From Rhodococcus gordoniae (GTDB taxonomy: Bacteria; Actinomycetota; Actinomycetes; Mycobacteriales; Mycobacteriaceae), in NCBI RefSeq assembly GCF_001646655.1, contig NZ_LPZN01000006.1, positions 108,167-172,166 on the forward strand: 64,000 nucleotides of DNA. The letters are read 5' to 3'. Below are positions 28,230-35,680 of this stretch, one piece after another. How positions within the stretch are numbered: position 1 is the first letter of the stretch; every line of letters begins with the position of its first letter. The notes below the pieces were generated by a model. It searched no databases, was not told where the DNA came from, and worked only from the letters and a program-made list of their open reading frames with translations. The position numbers were made by a program, and so were the translations under genes.

Positions 28230-29203
28230 CGGTAGTGCACCTTCTTCTCGACGAAGCGCATCTGCAGAACCGTGACGACCATGAGCAGGACGAACATGAT
28301 CATCGCGCCGGCCGCGGCGGATCCGGCCTCGAACTGCCGGAATCCCTCGTTGTAGATGAACCAGCTCAACGTGGTGGTCGCTCCGGCCGGTCCGCCGCCG
28401 GTCATCATCGCGATGAGGTCGAACGACTGGAACGCGCCGATCACCTGGGTGACGAGGAGGAAGAACGTCGTGGGGGAGAGCAGGGGCAACGTGATGTGCC
28501 GGAAGGTCTGCCACCGCGACGCGCCGTCGAGTCGCGCGGCCTCCATCACGTCCCGGGGGAGCGCCAGGATCGCCGCGAGATAGACGATGGCGACGAACCC
28601 CACTCCCTTCCAGATGGCCACGATGATGAGCGCGGGCAGTGCCCAACCGCTCGAGGTCGTCCAGTGCGGGGAGTCGAGTCCGAAGGTGTCGAACAGGATG
28701 CGGGACAACCCGTAGTTGGGATCGAACAGGAACAGCCAGATGGCGGCGACCGCGGCACCGGAGAGGATGTGGGGCGAGAATGCCAGTGCCGAGACCGCCG
28801 ACCGCCCTCGGGTTCCGGAGGCGAACAGCAGGGCCAGTGCGAGACCGCCGGTGAGGCTGATGCCGACGACGGCGAGGACCCAGATCGCGGTGATGCGAAG
28901 AACTCTCAGGAACGACGGGTCGCTCAGCAGGGTGACGTAGTTGTCGAGGCCGACGAAGGTGGGGGACGGCGCGATCATGTCCCACCGCGTCAGGCTCAGC
29001 GCGGCGTTACCGAGCACCGGCCAGTAGGCGAACACGACGATCAACGCGAGATTGGGGAATGCGAACAGCGCGAACAACAGGTACTCGCGCCGTTTTCGGG
29101 CGCGGGCGCGTTCGGGCCGCCGGGCCGGGGGAGTCGCTGGGGCGACGGGCGCCACCGCTGCCCGCACGGGTGTGTCGGGAGCGCGCTGGGCGGTGACGGA
29201 CAT
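28226..29203 (-). CDS. ugpA: ABC importer permease (UgpA-like)
   Basis: Partner permease of the MalF/UgpA type, 325 residues, six helices, with the EAA loop EAARLDGASRWQTFRHITLP near residue 212. The N-terminal 35 residues are proline-, alanine- and arginine-rich. It is the first gene of the minus-strand operon; GAAGGAGG lies 6 bases upstream of the ATG. On the minus strand a GATAAT element (about 29222) just upstream is a plausible -10. The ATPase for this system is encoded separately at 31136-32218. Confidence 0.92.
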   Translation of the reverse strand: MSVTAQRAPDTPVRAAVAPVAPATPPARRPERARARKRREYLLFALFAFPNLALIVVFAYWPVLGNAALSLTRWDMIAPSPTFVGLDNYVTLLSDPSFLRVLRITAIWVLAVVGISLTGGLALALLFASGTRGRSAVSALAFSPHILSGAAVAAIWLFLFDPNYGLSRILFDTFGLDSPHWTTSSGWALPALIIVAIWKGVGFVAIVYLAAILALPRDVMEAARLDGASRWQTFRHITLPLLSPTTFFLLVTQVIGAFQSFDLIAMMTGGGPAGATTTLSWFIYNEGFRQFEAGSAAAGAMIMFVLLMVVTVLQMRFVEKKVHYR

Positions 29204-29518
29204 GTCCGCCCTCCTTCCGAATTATCAACGAACTGTTATCTCCAACGTGGGATGACGATCATGGTGGCACTGCCGACGGAGGTGGTCAAAACGGATGCCG
29301 GCGCTTCCGGCGCACGTGCGTGGTATGCCGAGATATGCGCTTCAAGCTTGTGTTGCAACGGGATTCGTGTGAAGCGCGGTCGTCACTCGCGGTGGGTGTC
29401 AAGTTCCGTTGGGTCGGGATCCGGCGAAGTTTCCCTTCGTGTTCATGGCCCGTTAATCACATGAAAAGTGATATAAACAGCGTCACCGATCCCCGATTCG
29501 ATGATGGAGGCGACCGCC
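29204..29518. promoter_or_regulatory. Divergent control region of the ugp-like locus
   Basis: Noncoding region of 315 bases between ugpA and the DeoR regulator, with two AT-rich patches: 29218-29240 (ugpA promoter side) and 29451-29480 (regulator side). The second holds ATCAC-N7-GTGAT (29456-29472) followed by TATAAA, a possible operator overlapping a promoter. Binding by the adjacent DeoR protein is inference. Confidence 0.4.
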
Positions 29519-30388
29519 GTGCACTCGAGAGCCATCAGCACATCACGCCAGGAACGGCTCGACGCGGTCATCGAAGTGCTGCTCGCCGACGACACGACCT
29601 CGGCGCAAGTGCTCGCCGAGACCTTCGGTGTCTCGCTCATGACCGTCCACCGCGATCTCGACGAACTCCAGCGGCGCGGCATCGTCCGCAAGTTCCGCGG
29701 TGGAGTCAGTGTGGCGCGTACGAGCACGTACGAGATCAGTGCCGCGCTGCGCCGACGCCTGGCAGTACCGGAGAAATCTGCGATCGCCGCAGCGGCGGCC
29801 CGGACGGTGACGCCCGGAAGCTCGATCCTGCTCGATGATTCGACCACCGTGGCGACCATGATCGACCACCTGCTCGACATCGAGGACCTGCACGTGGTCA
29901 CCAACTATCTGCCCACCCTCACCCGTCTTTCGCGTGCCGCCACCGGAGCGGGAAGCAGCACCGTGACGGGGCTCGGAGGCACCTACAACGTGGGTCACGA
30001 ATCGTTCCTCGGGGTCGGCGCCGTGAACGCGATCCGGGCGCTCCGCGTCGACGTCGCCTTCCTGTCCACCACGACGGTCGACACGGCAGGCCTCTACCAT
30101 CAGGAGGAATCGATCGTGGCGGTCAAGTCCGCCATGATCCGCTCCGCGCGCCGCAGTGTGCTGCTGGCCGATTCGACCAAGCTCGGCGCCACGTCGCTGC
30201 ACCGCATCTGCGACTGGGATGTCGTCGACGAGCTGATCACCGATACCGCGGCTCCCGTCGAACTACTCGACACGATCCGTGCGCGCGGGGTGCGGGTGAT
30301 CACGGTCGACCCCGATCGGACCGAGAACGCTACCGCCTGCTCCGAACGAGAGCAGGGCGCCGAAGAATACGACGAGGAGAACACGTGA
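29519..30388 (+). CDS. DeoR-family transcriptional regulator
   Basis: Sugar-phosphate-responsive repressor, 289 residues. The N-terminal winged helix reads RLDAVIEVLLADDTTSAQVL then FGVSLMTVHRDLDELQRRGI near residues 38-57, the DeoR signature. The sensor domain has ILLDDSTTVATMI, DVAFLSTTTVD and VLLADSTKLGATSLHRI, all part of the phosphorylated-sugar pocket. The GTG at 29519 is chosen because GGAGG lies 8 bases upstream; ATG at 29501 has none. Its stop overlaps the HAD phosphatase start. Divergence from the ugp-like operon suggests it controls that operon. Confidence 0.9.
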   Translation: MHSRAISTSRQERLDAVIEVLLADDTTSAQVLAETFGVSLMTVHRDLDELQRRGIVRKFRGGVSVARTSTYEISAALRRRLAVPEKSAIAAAAARTVTPGSSILLDDSTTVATMIDHLLDIEDLHVVTNYLPTLTRLSRAATGAGSSTVTGLGGTYNVGHESFLGVGAVNAIRALRVDVAFLSTTTVDTAGLYHQEESIVAVKSAMIRSARRSVLLADSTKLGATSLHRICDWDVVDELITDTAAPVELLDTIRARGVRVITVDPDRTENATACSEREQGAEEYDEENT

Positions 30389-31095
30389 GCCAGACGGACA
30401 CCGACCGGACACCGCGGGTGCGGACCGATACCGGCGTACATGCCGTGCTGTGGGACATGGACGGCACGCTCGTCGACACCGAACCGTACTGGTTCCGGGC
30501 CGAGACCTCGCTCACCGCCGAACACGGCGTTCCGTGGACGCACGAGCAGGCGACCGCTCTGGTGGGCAACTCGCTGCCCACGTCCGCTGCGATCCTGCGG
30601 GAGGCCGGCGTCGGCCTCGGCATCCGGCAGATCATCGACACCCTGGTCGATTCGGTGATCGACCAGGTCCGGGAAGCCGTGCCGTGGCGGCCCGGCGCCC
30701 GGGAACTGCTCGCCGAGATCCGGGAGGCCGACGTCCCGTGTGTCATGGTCACGATGAGCGAGCGAAAGCTGGCCTCCGAGATTCACCGGCTCCTGCCCTC
30801 CGGCACCTTCGAATTCGTGATCAGCGGCGACATGGTCGAGCGCGGAAAGCCCGATCCGCAGCCCTACGATCTGGCCGTGGAACGACTCTCCGCGACCCGC
30901 GGAGTCCTCTCGCGTGAGCGGATCGTGGCCATCGAGGACTCTCTACCCGGTCTCGCGTCGGCCAAGGCGGCGGGTGTGGTGACCCTCGGCGTGCCGAACA
31001 TGGTGGCGTTGCCCGACGGTCCCGGTCACACGTTGTGGCCGACACTCGAAGGTCGTGGTCTCGCCGACCTCCGCCACTTGCTCGACGCGGGCTGA
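30385..31095 (+). CDS. HAD-family sugar phosphatase/phosphoglucomutase-like
   Basis: Haloacid dehalogenase superfamily hydrolase of 236 residues. Motif I VLWDMDGTLVDTEP near residues 22-35 supplies the two catalytic aspartates, motif II is VMVTMSE, motif III is RGKPDPQPY and motif IV IAIEDSLPG appears as VAIEDSLPG. The cap sits after motif I, as in phosphoglycolate phosphatase and beta-phosphoglucomutase. It overlaps the DeoR gene (GTGA), so both form an operon; a glycerol- or sugar-phosphate substrate would fit. The gene ends at a strong bidirectional terminator. Confidence 0.88.
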   Translation: MSQTDTDRTPRVRTDTGVHAVLWDMDGTLVDTEPYWFRAETSLTAEHGVPWTHEQATALVGNSLPTSAAILREAGVGLGIRQIIDTLVDSVIDQVREAVPWRPGARELLAEIREADVPCVMVTMSERKLASEIHRLLPSGTFEFVISGDMVERGKPDPQPYDLAVERLSATRGVLSRERIVAIEDSLPGLASAKAAGVVTLGVPNMVALPDGPGHTLWPTLEGRGLADLRHLLDAG

Positions 31096-31100
31096 CAGTG

Positions 31101-31128
31101 GCGGCGGGACCCGCGCGGGTCCCGCCGC
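31101..31128. terminator. Bidirectional terminator, HAD gene and ugpC
   Basis: Perfect palindrome with 14-bp arms (GCGGCGGGACCCGC and its complement), in the 40-base gap between two convergent genes. It can end transcription from both sides. Confidence 0.8.
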
Positions 31129-31135
31129 GGTCGGT

Positions 31136-32218
31136 CTATGCGCTCAGCCGAAGACCGGTGACCCCGTCGAAGAGGTGCACCGCCGACGCATCCGGACGCA
31201 CGCGCACCGTCGTGTCCACCGCAGGATGATCGTTTCCGTCGGTGCGCACGGTGAGCGGGTACGAGTGCTCCGCACCGATCACCCGCCCGTACAGATAGGC
31301 ATCGGCACCGAGAACCTCCACGGCATCGACGATCATGTCCACACCGTCGGCATCCCCGGTGAGTTGCGCGGATTCGGGTCGAACGCCCACCGTGACCTGC
31401 CCGCTCGTGACCGCCCGCACTATCGTCCGCTCCACGGGAACGACGGTGCCCGCGAAGTCGACACCACCGTCGACGAGCGGAAGGTCGAACAGACTCATGG
31501 CAGGTGACCCGATGAACCCGGCGACGAACCGGTTCGCCGGACGTTCGTAGAGTGCGCGCGGCGTATCGACCTGCTGCAGGATGCCGCCGTCGAGCACTGC
31601 GACGCGGTCGCCCATCGTCATCGCCTCCACCTGATCGTGTGTGACGTACAAGGTCGTGACGCCGAGACGGCGTGTCAGCCGCGAGATCTCGTTCCGGGTC
31701 TGCACACGCAGCTTGGCATCCAGATTCGACAACGGCTCGTCCATGAGGAAGACCTGCGGATTGCGGACGATGGCGCGTCCCATCGCCACCCGCTGTCGTT
31801 GCCCGCCGGACAGTGCGGCGGGCTTACGCCCGAGATACGGTTCGAGATCGAGCATGCGCGCTGCCTCCGTGATGCGGCGGGTGCGTTCGTCTTTCGACAC
31901 CCCGGCGATCTTCAGAGCGAATCCCATGTTCTCGGCGACGGTCATGTGCGGATAGAGCGCGTAGTTCTGGAACACCATCGCGATGTCGCGTCGCGAGGAC
32001 TCGACATCGGTGACGTCGGTGTCGCCGATGAACAGATGCCCCGCATCGATCTCCTCGAGACCGGCGAGCATGCGCAACGAGGTCGTCTTGCCGCAGCCGG
32101 ACGGGCCCACGAGCACGAGGAACTCGCCGTCGGCGATGTCGAGGTCGAGCGCGTCGACCGCGGGACGCGGCGCACCGGAATAATGCCGGGTGACGCCGTC
32201 GAAGGTAACTGTTGCCAC
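31136..32218 (-). CDS. ugpC: ABC importer ATPase (UgpC/MalK-like)
   Basis: ATP-binding subunit of a carbohydrate-class ABC importer, 360 residues. Walker A GPSGCGKTT near residues 38-46, signature ALSGGQRQRVAMGRAIV near 134, Walker B with MDEPLSNLDAKLR, and a C-terminal TOBE region (from about 240) mark the MalK/UgpC group. The GTG start gives the protein MATVTFDGVTRHYSG. It is split from the permease operon by the regulator and phosphatase genes, which run the other way, but is the only MalK-type ATPase in view and most likely energises that importer. Confidence 0.9.
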   Translation of the reverse strand: MATVTFDGVTRHYSGAPRPAVDALDLDIADGEFLVLVGPSGCGKTTSLRMLAGLEEIDAGHLFIGDTDVTDVESSRRDIAMVFQNYALYPHMTVAENMGFALKIAGVSKDERTRRITEAARMLDLEPYLGRKPAALSGGQRQRVAMGRAIVRNPQVFLMDEPLSNLDAKLRVQTRNEISRLTRRLGVTTLYVTHDQVEAMTMGDRVAVLDGGILQQVDTPRALYERPANRFVAGFIGSPAMSLFDLPLVDGGVDFAGTVVPVERTIVRAVTSGQVTVGVRPESAQLTGDADGVDMIVDAVEVLGADAYLYGRVIGAEHSYPLTVRTDGNDHPAVDTTVRVRPDASAVHLFDGVTGLRLSA

Positions 32219-32403
32219 GAATATTCCTCTCACGGGCAGGAACGTGCCCGACGATCCGAAGTGAAGAGACGTCCGAGACGGACCGATGCATCACATCGGG
32301 TCTGCGTGAACGGCATGCAGCGTCGATCCGAACGGGATATGGACCGCGTGAGAGGAGTGCGTGGAGACCGTTCGAGCGCCGGGACTCCGAGTGCGTTACG
32401 TGA

Positions 32404-32976
32404 TCAGCGAACGGTGTTCGTCGGTCGGTCCGCACCTCGTCGCGCAACGATGTCGTCGAACGCATCGATGAGCCCGGCGGGATACCAGCGGGAATTCGTA
32501 TCCGCCGTGGTGGCGACGAGCAGGAGTTGCCGTTCGCTCGCGCCGGTCGCGATCGCCGCGAGCCGCTCCCGTCCCTCCTCGTCGAGCGCTGCGACCGTCG
32601 CCGCGAGGTCGGCGACGAGAAGCACGCGCGGGGGTCCGACGATCGGGGAATCGAGTGCGGCCACGACGCGGGTGATCTGCTCGGCGGTCGTGGCCCAGCA
32701 GATCGGCCCCGAGGGAAGCGGGGCCGATCCTCCGAGCCAGCGATGCCTCCGATGAGGGTCGACGACGACGAGATCGTGCGTGTCGCCGGTCAGTGTCGTC
32801 ATGGCGATCAGATCGAGCGACACGCTGGGTACCGAGCGGCGCTCGTCGCGGTGGATCAGCAGGTGCCGTCCGGCAGAGAGATCCCACGAGACGGGTGTGC
32901 CGTCGCTGTCGCGCCCGAACGGGATCGTCGTCCGGCATGCGGTGATCCGCCGGGGGAGTCCACGAGCGGATCGCAT
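32404..32976 (-). CDS. Degenerate FtsK/EccC-like ATPase domain protein
   Basis: Product of about 190 residues resembling one ATPase module of FtsK/SpoIIIE or type VII EccC proteins. IPFGRDSDGTPVSWDLSAGR followed by HLLIH matches the strand before Walker A, but the loop reads HRDERRSVPS, lacking G-x4-G-K-S/T. DLVVVDPHRR matches the next strand, TTAEQITRVVAALD the helix, and the Walker B strand reads VLLVADLAA with no D-E pair. It should not hydrolyse ATP. No membrane helices or partner ESX genes are near. The start is uncertain; ATG at 32976 is used. It could be a relic or a regulatory pseudo-ATPase. Confidence 0.55.
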   Translation of the reverse strand: MRSARGLPRRITACRTTIPFGRDSDGTPVSWDLSAGRHLLIHRDERRSVPSVSLDLIAMTTLTGDTHDLVVVDPHRRHRWLGGSAPLPSGPICWATTAEQITRVVAALDSPIVGPPRVLLVADLAATVAALDEEGRERLAAIATGASERQLLLVATTADTNSRWYPAGLIDAFDDIVARRGADRPTNTVR

Positions 32977-33039
32977 CGGGACGGAAGACCGGCACGATCG
33001 AGGTGTGGGCGGCATGGCGGGCGTCGGCATGGCGGTTCC

Positions 33040-33251
33040 GTTTCGTATCGCTGGGTTCGGAGCGAATCCCGGACGGCAGAACTGTAGAGGGGGCCACCGA
33101 CAGGAACGTTCGAGTGCAGGTCGCCGCCCCGAGCAGTACGCAGATCTCGTTCGGTCACACCCCGAGCGGTCTGCGGACCGGCACCGCGAACGAACACGCG
33201 TCCCGTGGGTGTGTCGATCGTCGAGATGTATCCGGCCGAATACGTCCTCAC
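33040..33251 (-). pseudogene. Possible remnant of a phosphotransferase-like gene
   Basis: Minus-strand reading beginning VRTYSAGYISTIDTPTGRVF and VRGAGPQ resembles the N-terminal nucleotide-binding strand pair of actinobacterial APH-type phosphotransferases (typical form DTPAGRVFVKG), then VPVGGPLYSSAVRDS. After about 70 codons the resemblance ends and the frame enters low-quality sequence. No kinase catalytic loop follows. The surrounding 32977-33336 stretch has weaker GC bias at third positions and no other gene. Decayed coding DNA is the best reading, but the call rests on a short similarity judged by eye. Confidence 0.25.
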
Positions 33252-33336
33252 CTACGGTGACCCCGCGGACCATGCGGACGCGACCGAGATGATCCGGTCG
33301 TCACCGATCCGACCTGCGGCCGACCTCGGCAGGGGG

Positions 33337-33999
33337 TCAGATGCGGCGCATGACGGACACGACCGTGCCCAGCACGATTGCCTCGTCACCGTCGAGGACG
33401 GGGTACGCGGAGTTCCGGGGTTCGAGGTAGACGTGGCCGCTGCGGCGCCGGTACACCTTGACCGTCGCTTCGCCGTCGATCATCGCCGCGACGATCTGCC
33501 CGGAGTGGGCCTCGTGCTGTCGCCGAACCACCACTGTGTCACCGTCGCAGATCGCCGCATCGACCATCGAATCGCCGCGCACACGCAACGCGAAGACGGT
33601 GCCGGAGCCCACCAGATCGCGAGGGAGCGTGAGCAGATCTTCGGTGTGCTCCTCGGCGAGAATCGGTGCGCCCGCAGCGATGTCGCCGACGACCGGCACG
33701 GTCACGGTGTCGTCGGACGCTCGTTCCCCACCGGGTGATCCGAGGAACGGACGTACGTCGAGCTGGCGGGCCACGGCGCTGCCGCGACGCAGGAAACCCT
33801 TCTCTCCGAGGCTCTTCAGATGCTTCGAGACCGTCGACGTCGACCGCAGACCCACCGAATCGGCGATCTGCCGGGTGCTCGGCGAAGACCCCTGAGCGAC
33901 GACCCAGTCCCGGATCGCGGCCAGGATCTGCTGCTGGCGCAGCGGCAGGGAAGCAGGGTCGAGGCCCCCGAACATGTCGAACTCGTCGTAACCGGTCAC
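33337..33999 (-). CDS. lexA: LexA repressor
   Basis: SOS response repressor that is cleaved when RecA is activated. The 220-residue protein has the winged helix LPLRQQQILAAIRDWVVAQG and SSPSTRQIADSVGLRSTST near residues 15-55, the cleavage site AAGAP (Ala-Gly) near 110, catalytic serine in RVRGDSMVDAAI near 147, and lysine in GEATVKVYRR near 185. The GTG at 33999 lies 7 bases after a TACGAT -10 element and has no ribosome site, so the mRNA is probably leaderless. I did not find a perfect actinobacterial SOS box (CGAAC-N4-GTTCG) upstream. Confidence 0.96.
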   Translation of the reverse strand: MTGYDEFDMFGGLDPASLPLRQQQILAAIRDWVVAQGSSPSTRQIADSVGLRSTSTVSKHLKSLGEKGFLRRGSAVARQLDVRPFLGSPGGERASDDTVTVPVVGDIAAGAPILAEEHTEDLLTLPRDLVGSGTVFALRVRGDSMVDAAICDGDTVVVRRQHEAHSGQIVAAMIDGEATVKVYRRRSGHVYLEPRNSAYPVLDGDEAIVLGTVVSVMRRI

Positions 34000-34006
34000 C
34001 CGGCGA

Positions 34007-34012
34007 ATCGTA
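34007..34012 (-). promoter_or_regulatory. -10 element of lexA
   Basis: On the minus strand TACGAT ends 7 bases before the lexA GTG, implying transcription starts at the start codon. Confidence 0.5.
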
Positions 34013-34076
34013 GTGGGCGAGACGAACTCGGCTCGCTGCGGGCAGAGACCCGTACGAGAGAGCGGATCAGGCGCCG

Positions 34077-34610
34077 CTACGCCGTCTCCGCCAGCTCCGA
34101 GGAAGTGCCGGCAGACGAACCCGGTCCGTTCTGCAGCTGCTCCATGGCGCGACGTTCCCGCAACGCACGGACGAGCTGTCGGTCCTGCATCTCCGCCGGA
34201 TCCGCGGACAAGGCCGGAATCGAGAATCCGACCAGGGCGCCACCCAGCAGGGCGAGAGCCACCCGGAGCGAGTCGTCCTCCCGGATGTTCAGGACGAGTT
34301 CCAGGAGCACGAGGGCGCCGACGACGACGAGTGCGACTCCGGCCAGAGCCAGGATCCGGCGCACTCGGGGCTTCGGGCGCGATCCCGGCGGCAGCGGCAT
34401 CGACCGGGCCGCCAACTGCCACAGCCTTGCGTCGATGCTCTCCCGGACGGGACGCTTGCGGAACTCGTCGCCGAGCGCGTTGTAGATGGCGAGATCGGCT
34501 GCGATCCGGGTCCGGAGGTTTCGGCGGCCCAGCTCGCGCGTCAGACGCACGACTGCCCATGACACTGTCCCGGTGACGAGTGCGACGACGACAAGAACCC
34601 AGATACCCAC
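34077..34610 (-). CDS. Hypothetical two-helix membrane protein
   Basis: Unrecognised 177-residue protein. One helix at the N terminus (GIWVLVVVALVTGTVSWAVV), a basic cytoplasmic-type stretch of about 70 residues (RELGRRNLRTRIAADLAIYN), then two close hydrophobic segments between residues 85 and 135, and a hydrophilic tail. A TAATGT element ends 6 bases before the GTG at 34610, suggesting a leaderless mRNA. It lies upstream of lexA in the same direction with a 77-base gap, so some read-through into lexA is possible. No functional motif. Confidence 0.7.
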   Translation of the reverse strand: MGIWVLVVVALVTGTVSWAVVRLTRELGRRNLRTRIAADLAIYNALGDEFRKRPVRESIDARLWQLAARSMPLPPGSRPKPRVRRILALAGVALVVVGALVLLELVLNIREDDSLRVALALLGGALVGFSIPALSADPAEMQDRQLVRALRERRAMEQLQNGPGSSAGTSSELAETA

Positions 34611-34695
34611 GTCGGAACATTACGACAGGGAGGCAGGAATCGGCGGGAGGCGGGCTGCTTCCCGCGGCCGCGCCGCGCCGCGGAGTGAAAAGCGG

Positions 34696-34769
34696 TGCCC
34701 CCGGTGAGACTCGAACTCACACTGGACGGGTTTTGAATCCGTTTCCTCTGCCAATTGGGATACGGGGGC
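34696..34769 (-). tRNA. tRNA with CAA anticodon (Leu), short variable loop
   Basis: Cloverleaf on the minus strand: perfect 7-bp acceptor stem GCCCCCG/CGGGGGC, D arm with UUGGCA, anticodon loop UUCAAAA giving anticodon CAA, variable loop of five bases CCAGU, and T arm GUGAG-UUCGAGU-CUCAC. Discriminator base is A, and CCA is not encoded. The pair at the top of the anticodon stem (31-39) is A-C. CAA reads UUG leucine codons, but normal tRNA-Leu has a long variable arm, absent here. Length 74. Confidence 0.85.
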
Positions 34770-34879
34770 GTTGCGGACACCACTGTAGAGGATCGGGCGA
34801 AGCGGGCGCGCACCGGTACCCTTTCTTACGTTCCACTCCCGCACCCGGGGACCGCCAGTACCGAGGGGAAGGCCCGACC

Positions 34880-35494
34880 ATGACCTCCGCGCCGCACGAC
34901 AGCACACCAACTCCTCGTCGGGTCGTCGTAGCGGAAGACGAGGCCCTGATCAGGCTCGATCTCGTCGAGATGCTGCGCGAAGAGGGCTTCGAGGTGGTCG
35001 GCGAGGCGGGCGACGGACAGCGTGCCGTCGAACTCGCCGACGAGCTCCGCCCCGATCTGGTGATCATGGACGTCAAGATGCCGCGTCGCGACGGCATCGA
35101 CGCCGCGTCCGAGATCGCACAGCGCCGCATCGCCCCTGTGGTCATTCTCACAGCCTTCAGTCAGCGCGAACTCGTCGAACGCGCCCGCGACGCAGGCGCT
35201 ATGGCCTACCTCGTCAAGCCGTTCTCGAAAAGTGATCTCGTGCCCGCCATCGAGGTGGCCGTGAGCCGTTTCTCCGAGCTGCGCGAGCTCGAGCGCGAGG
35301 TGCAGGGTCTCAACGAACGCTTCGAGACCCGCAAGCTCGTCGACCGGGCCAAGGGTCTGCTCATGGAGAAGCACGCGATGACCGAGCCGGAAGCGTTCCG
35401 GTGGATCCAGCGGGCGGCGATGGACCGCCGCACCACCATGAGGCAGGTCGCCGTCGTGGTTCTGGAGACCCTCGGGGGCGACACCACCGAGTAG
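34880..35494 (+). CDS. pdtaR: ANTAR-domain response regulator (PdtaR)
   Basis: Two-component receiver that acts on RNA through a C-terminal ANTAR domain, promoting antitermination. The 204-residue protein has the acidic pair AEDEALIRLD near residues 18-27, phospho-acceptor in DLVIMDVKMP near 60, the conserved LTAFSQ and YLVKPFSKSDL with the switch lysine, then a coiled linker and ANTAR helices AKGLLMEKHAMTEPEAFRWI. It equals Rv1626 of M. tuberculosis in design and in position ahead of polA. The partner histidine kinase is not in the window. Confidence 0.95.
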   Translation: MTSAPHDSTPTPRRVVVAEDEALIRLDLVEMLREEGFEVVGEAGDGQRAVELADELRPDLVIMDVKMPRRDGIDAASEIAQRRIAPVVILTAFSQRELVERARDAGAMAYLVKPFSKSDLVPAIEVAVSRFSELRELEREVQGLNERFETRKLVDRAKGLLMEKHAMTEPEAFRWIQRAAMDRRTTMRQVAVVVLETLGGDTTE

Positions 35495-35680
35495 CTGCCC
35501 GAACCGGTTTCGCGTGCTCACGGCGCCGTGCCGCGTTACCGCCACATCACATCTCCGCTCCGTAGATAACGGTCGTATCACAAGGATTTCGGCACGGTTC
35601 ACGGGGTTCGTCCGACCGCTATGTTTCGACCACATCCGGAATCCGCCGGATGCGGTGTCAGGCGTTCGAAGGAGAGTTGA

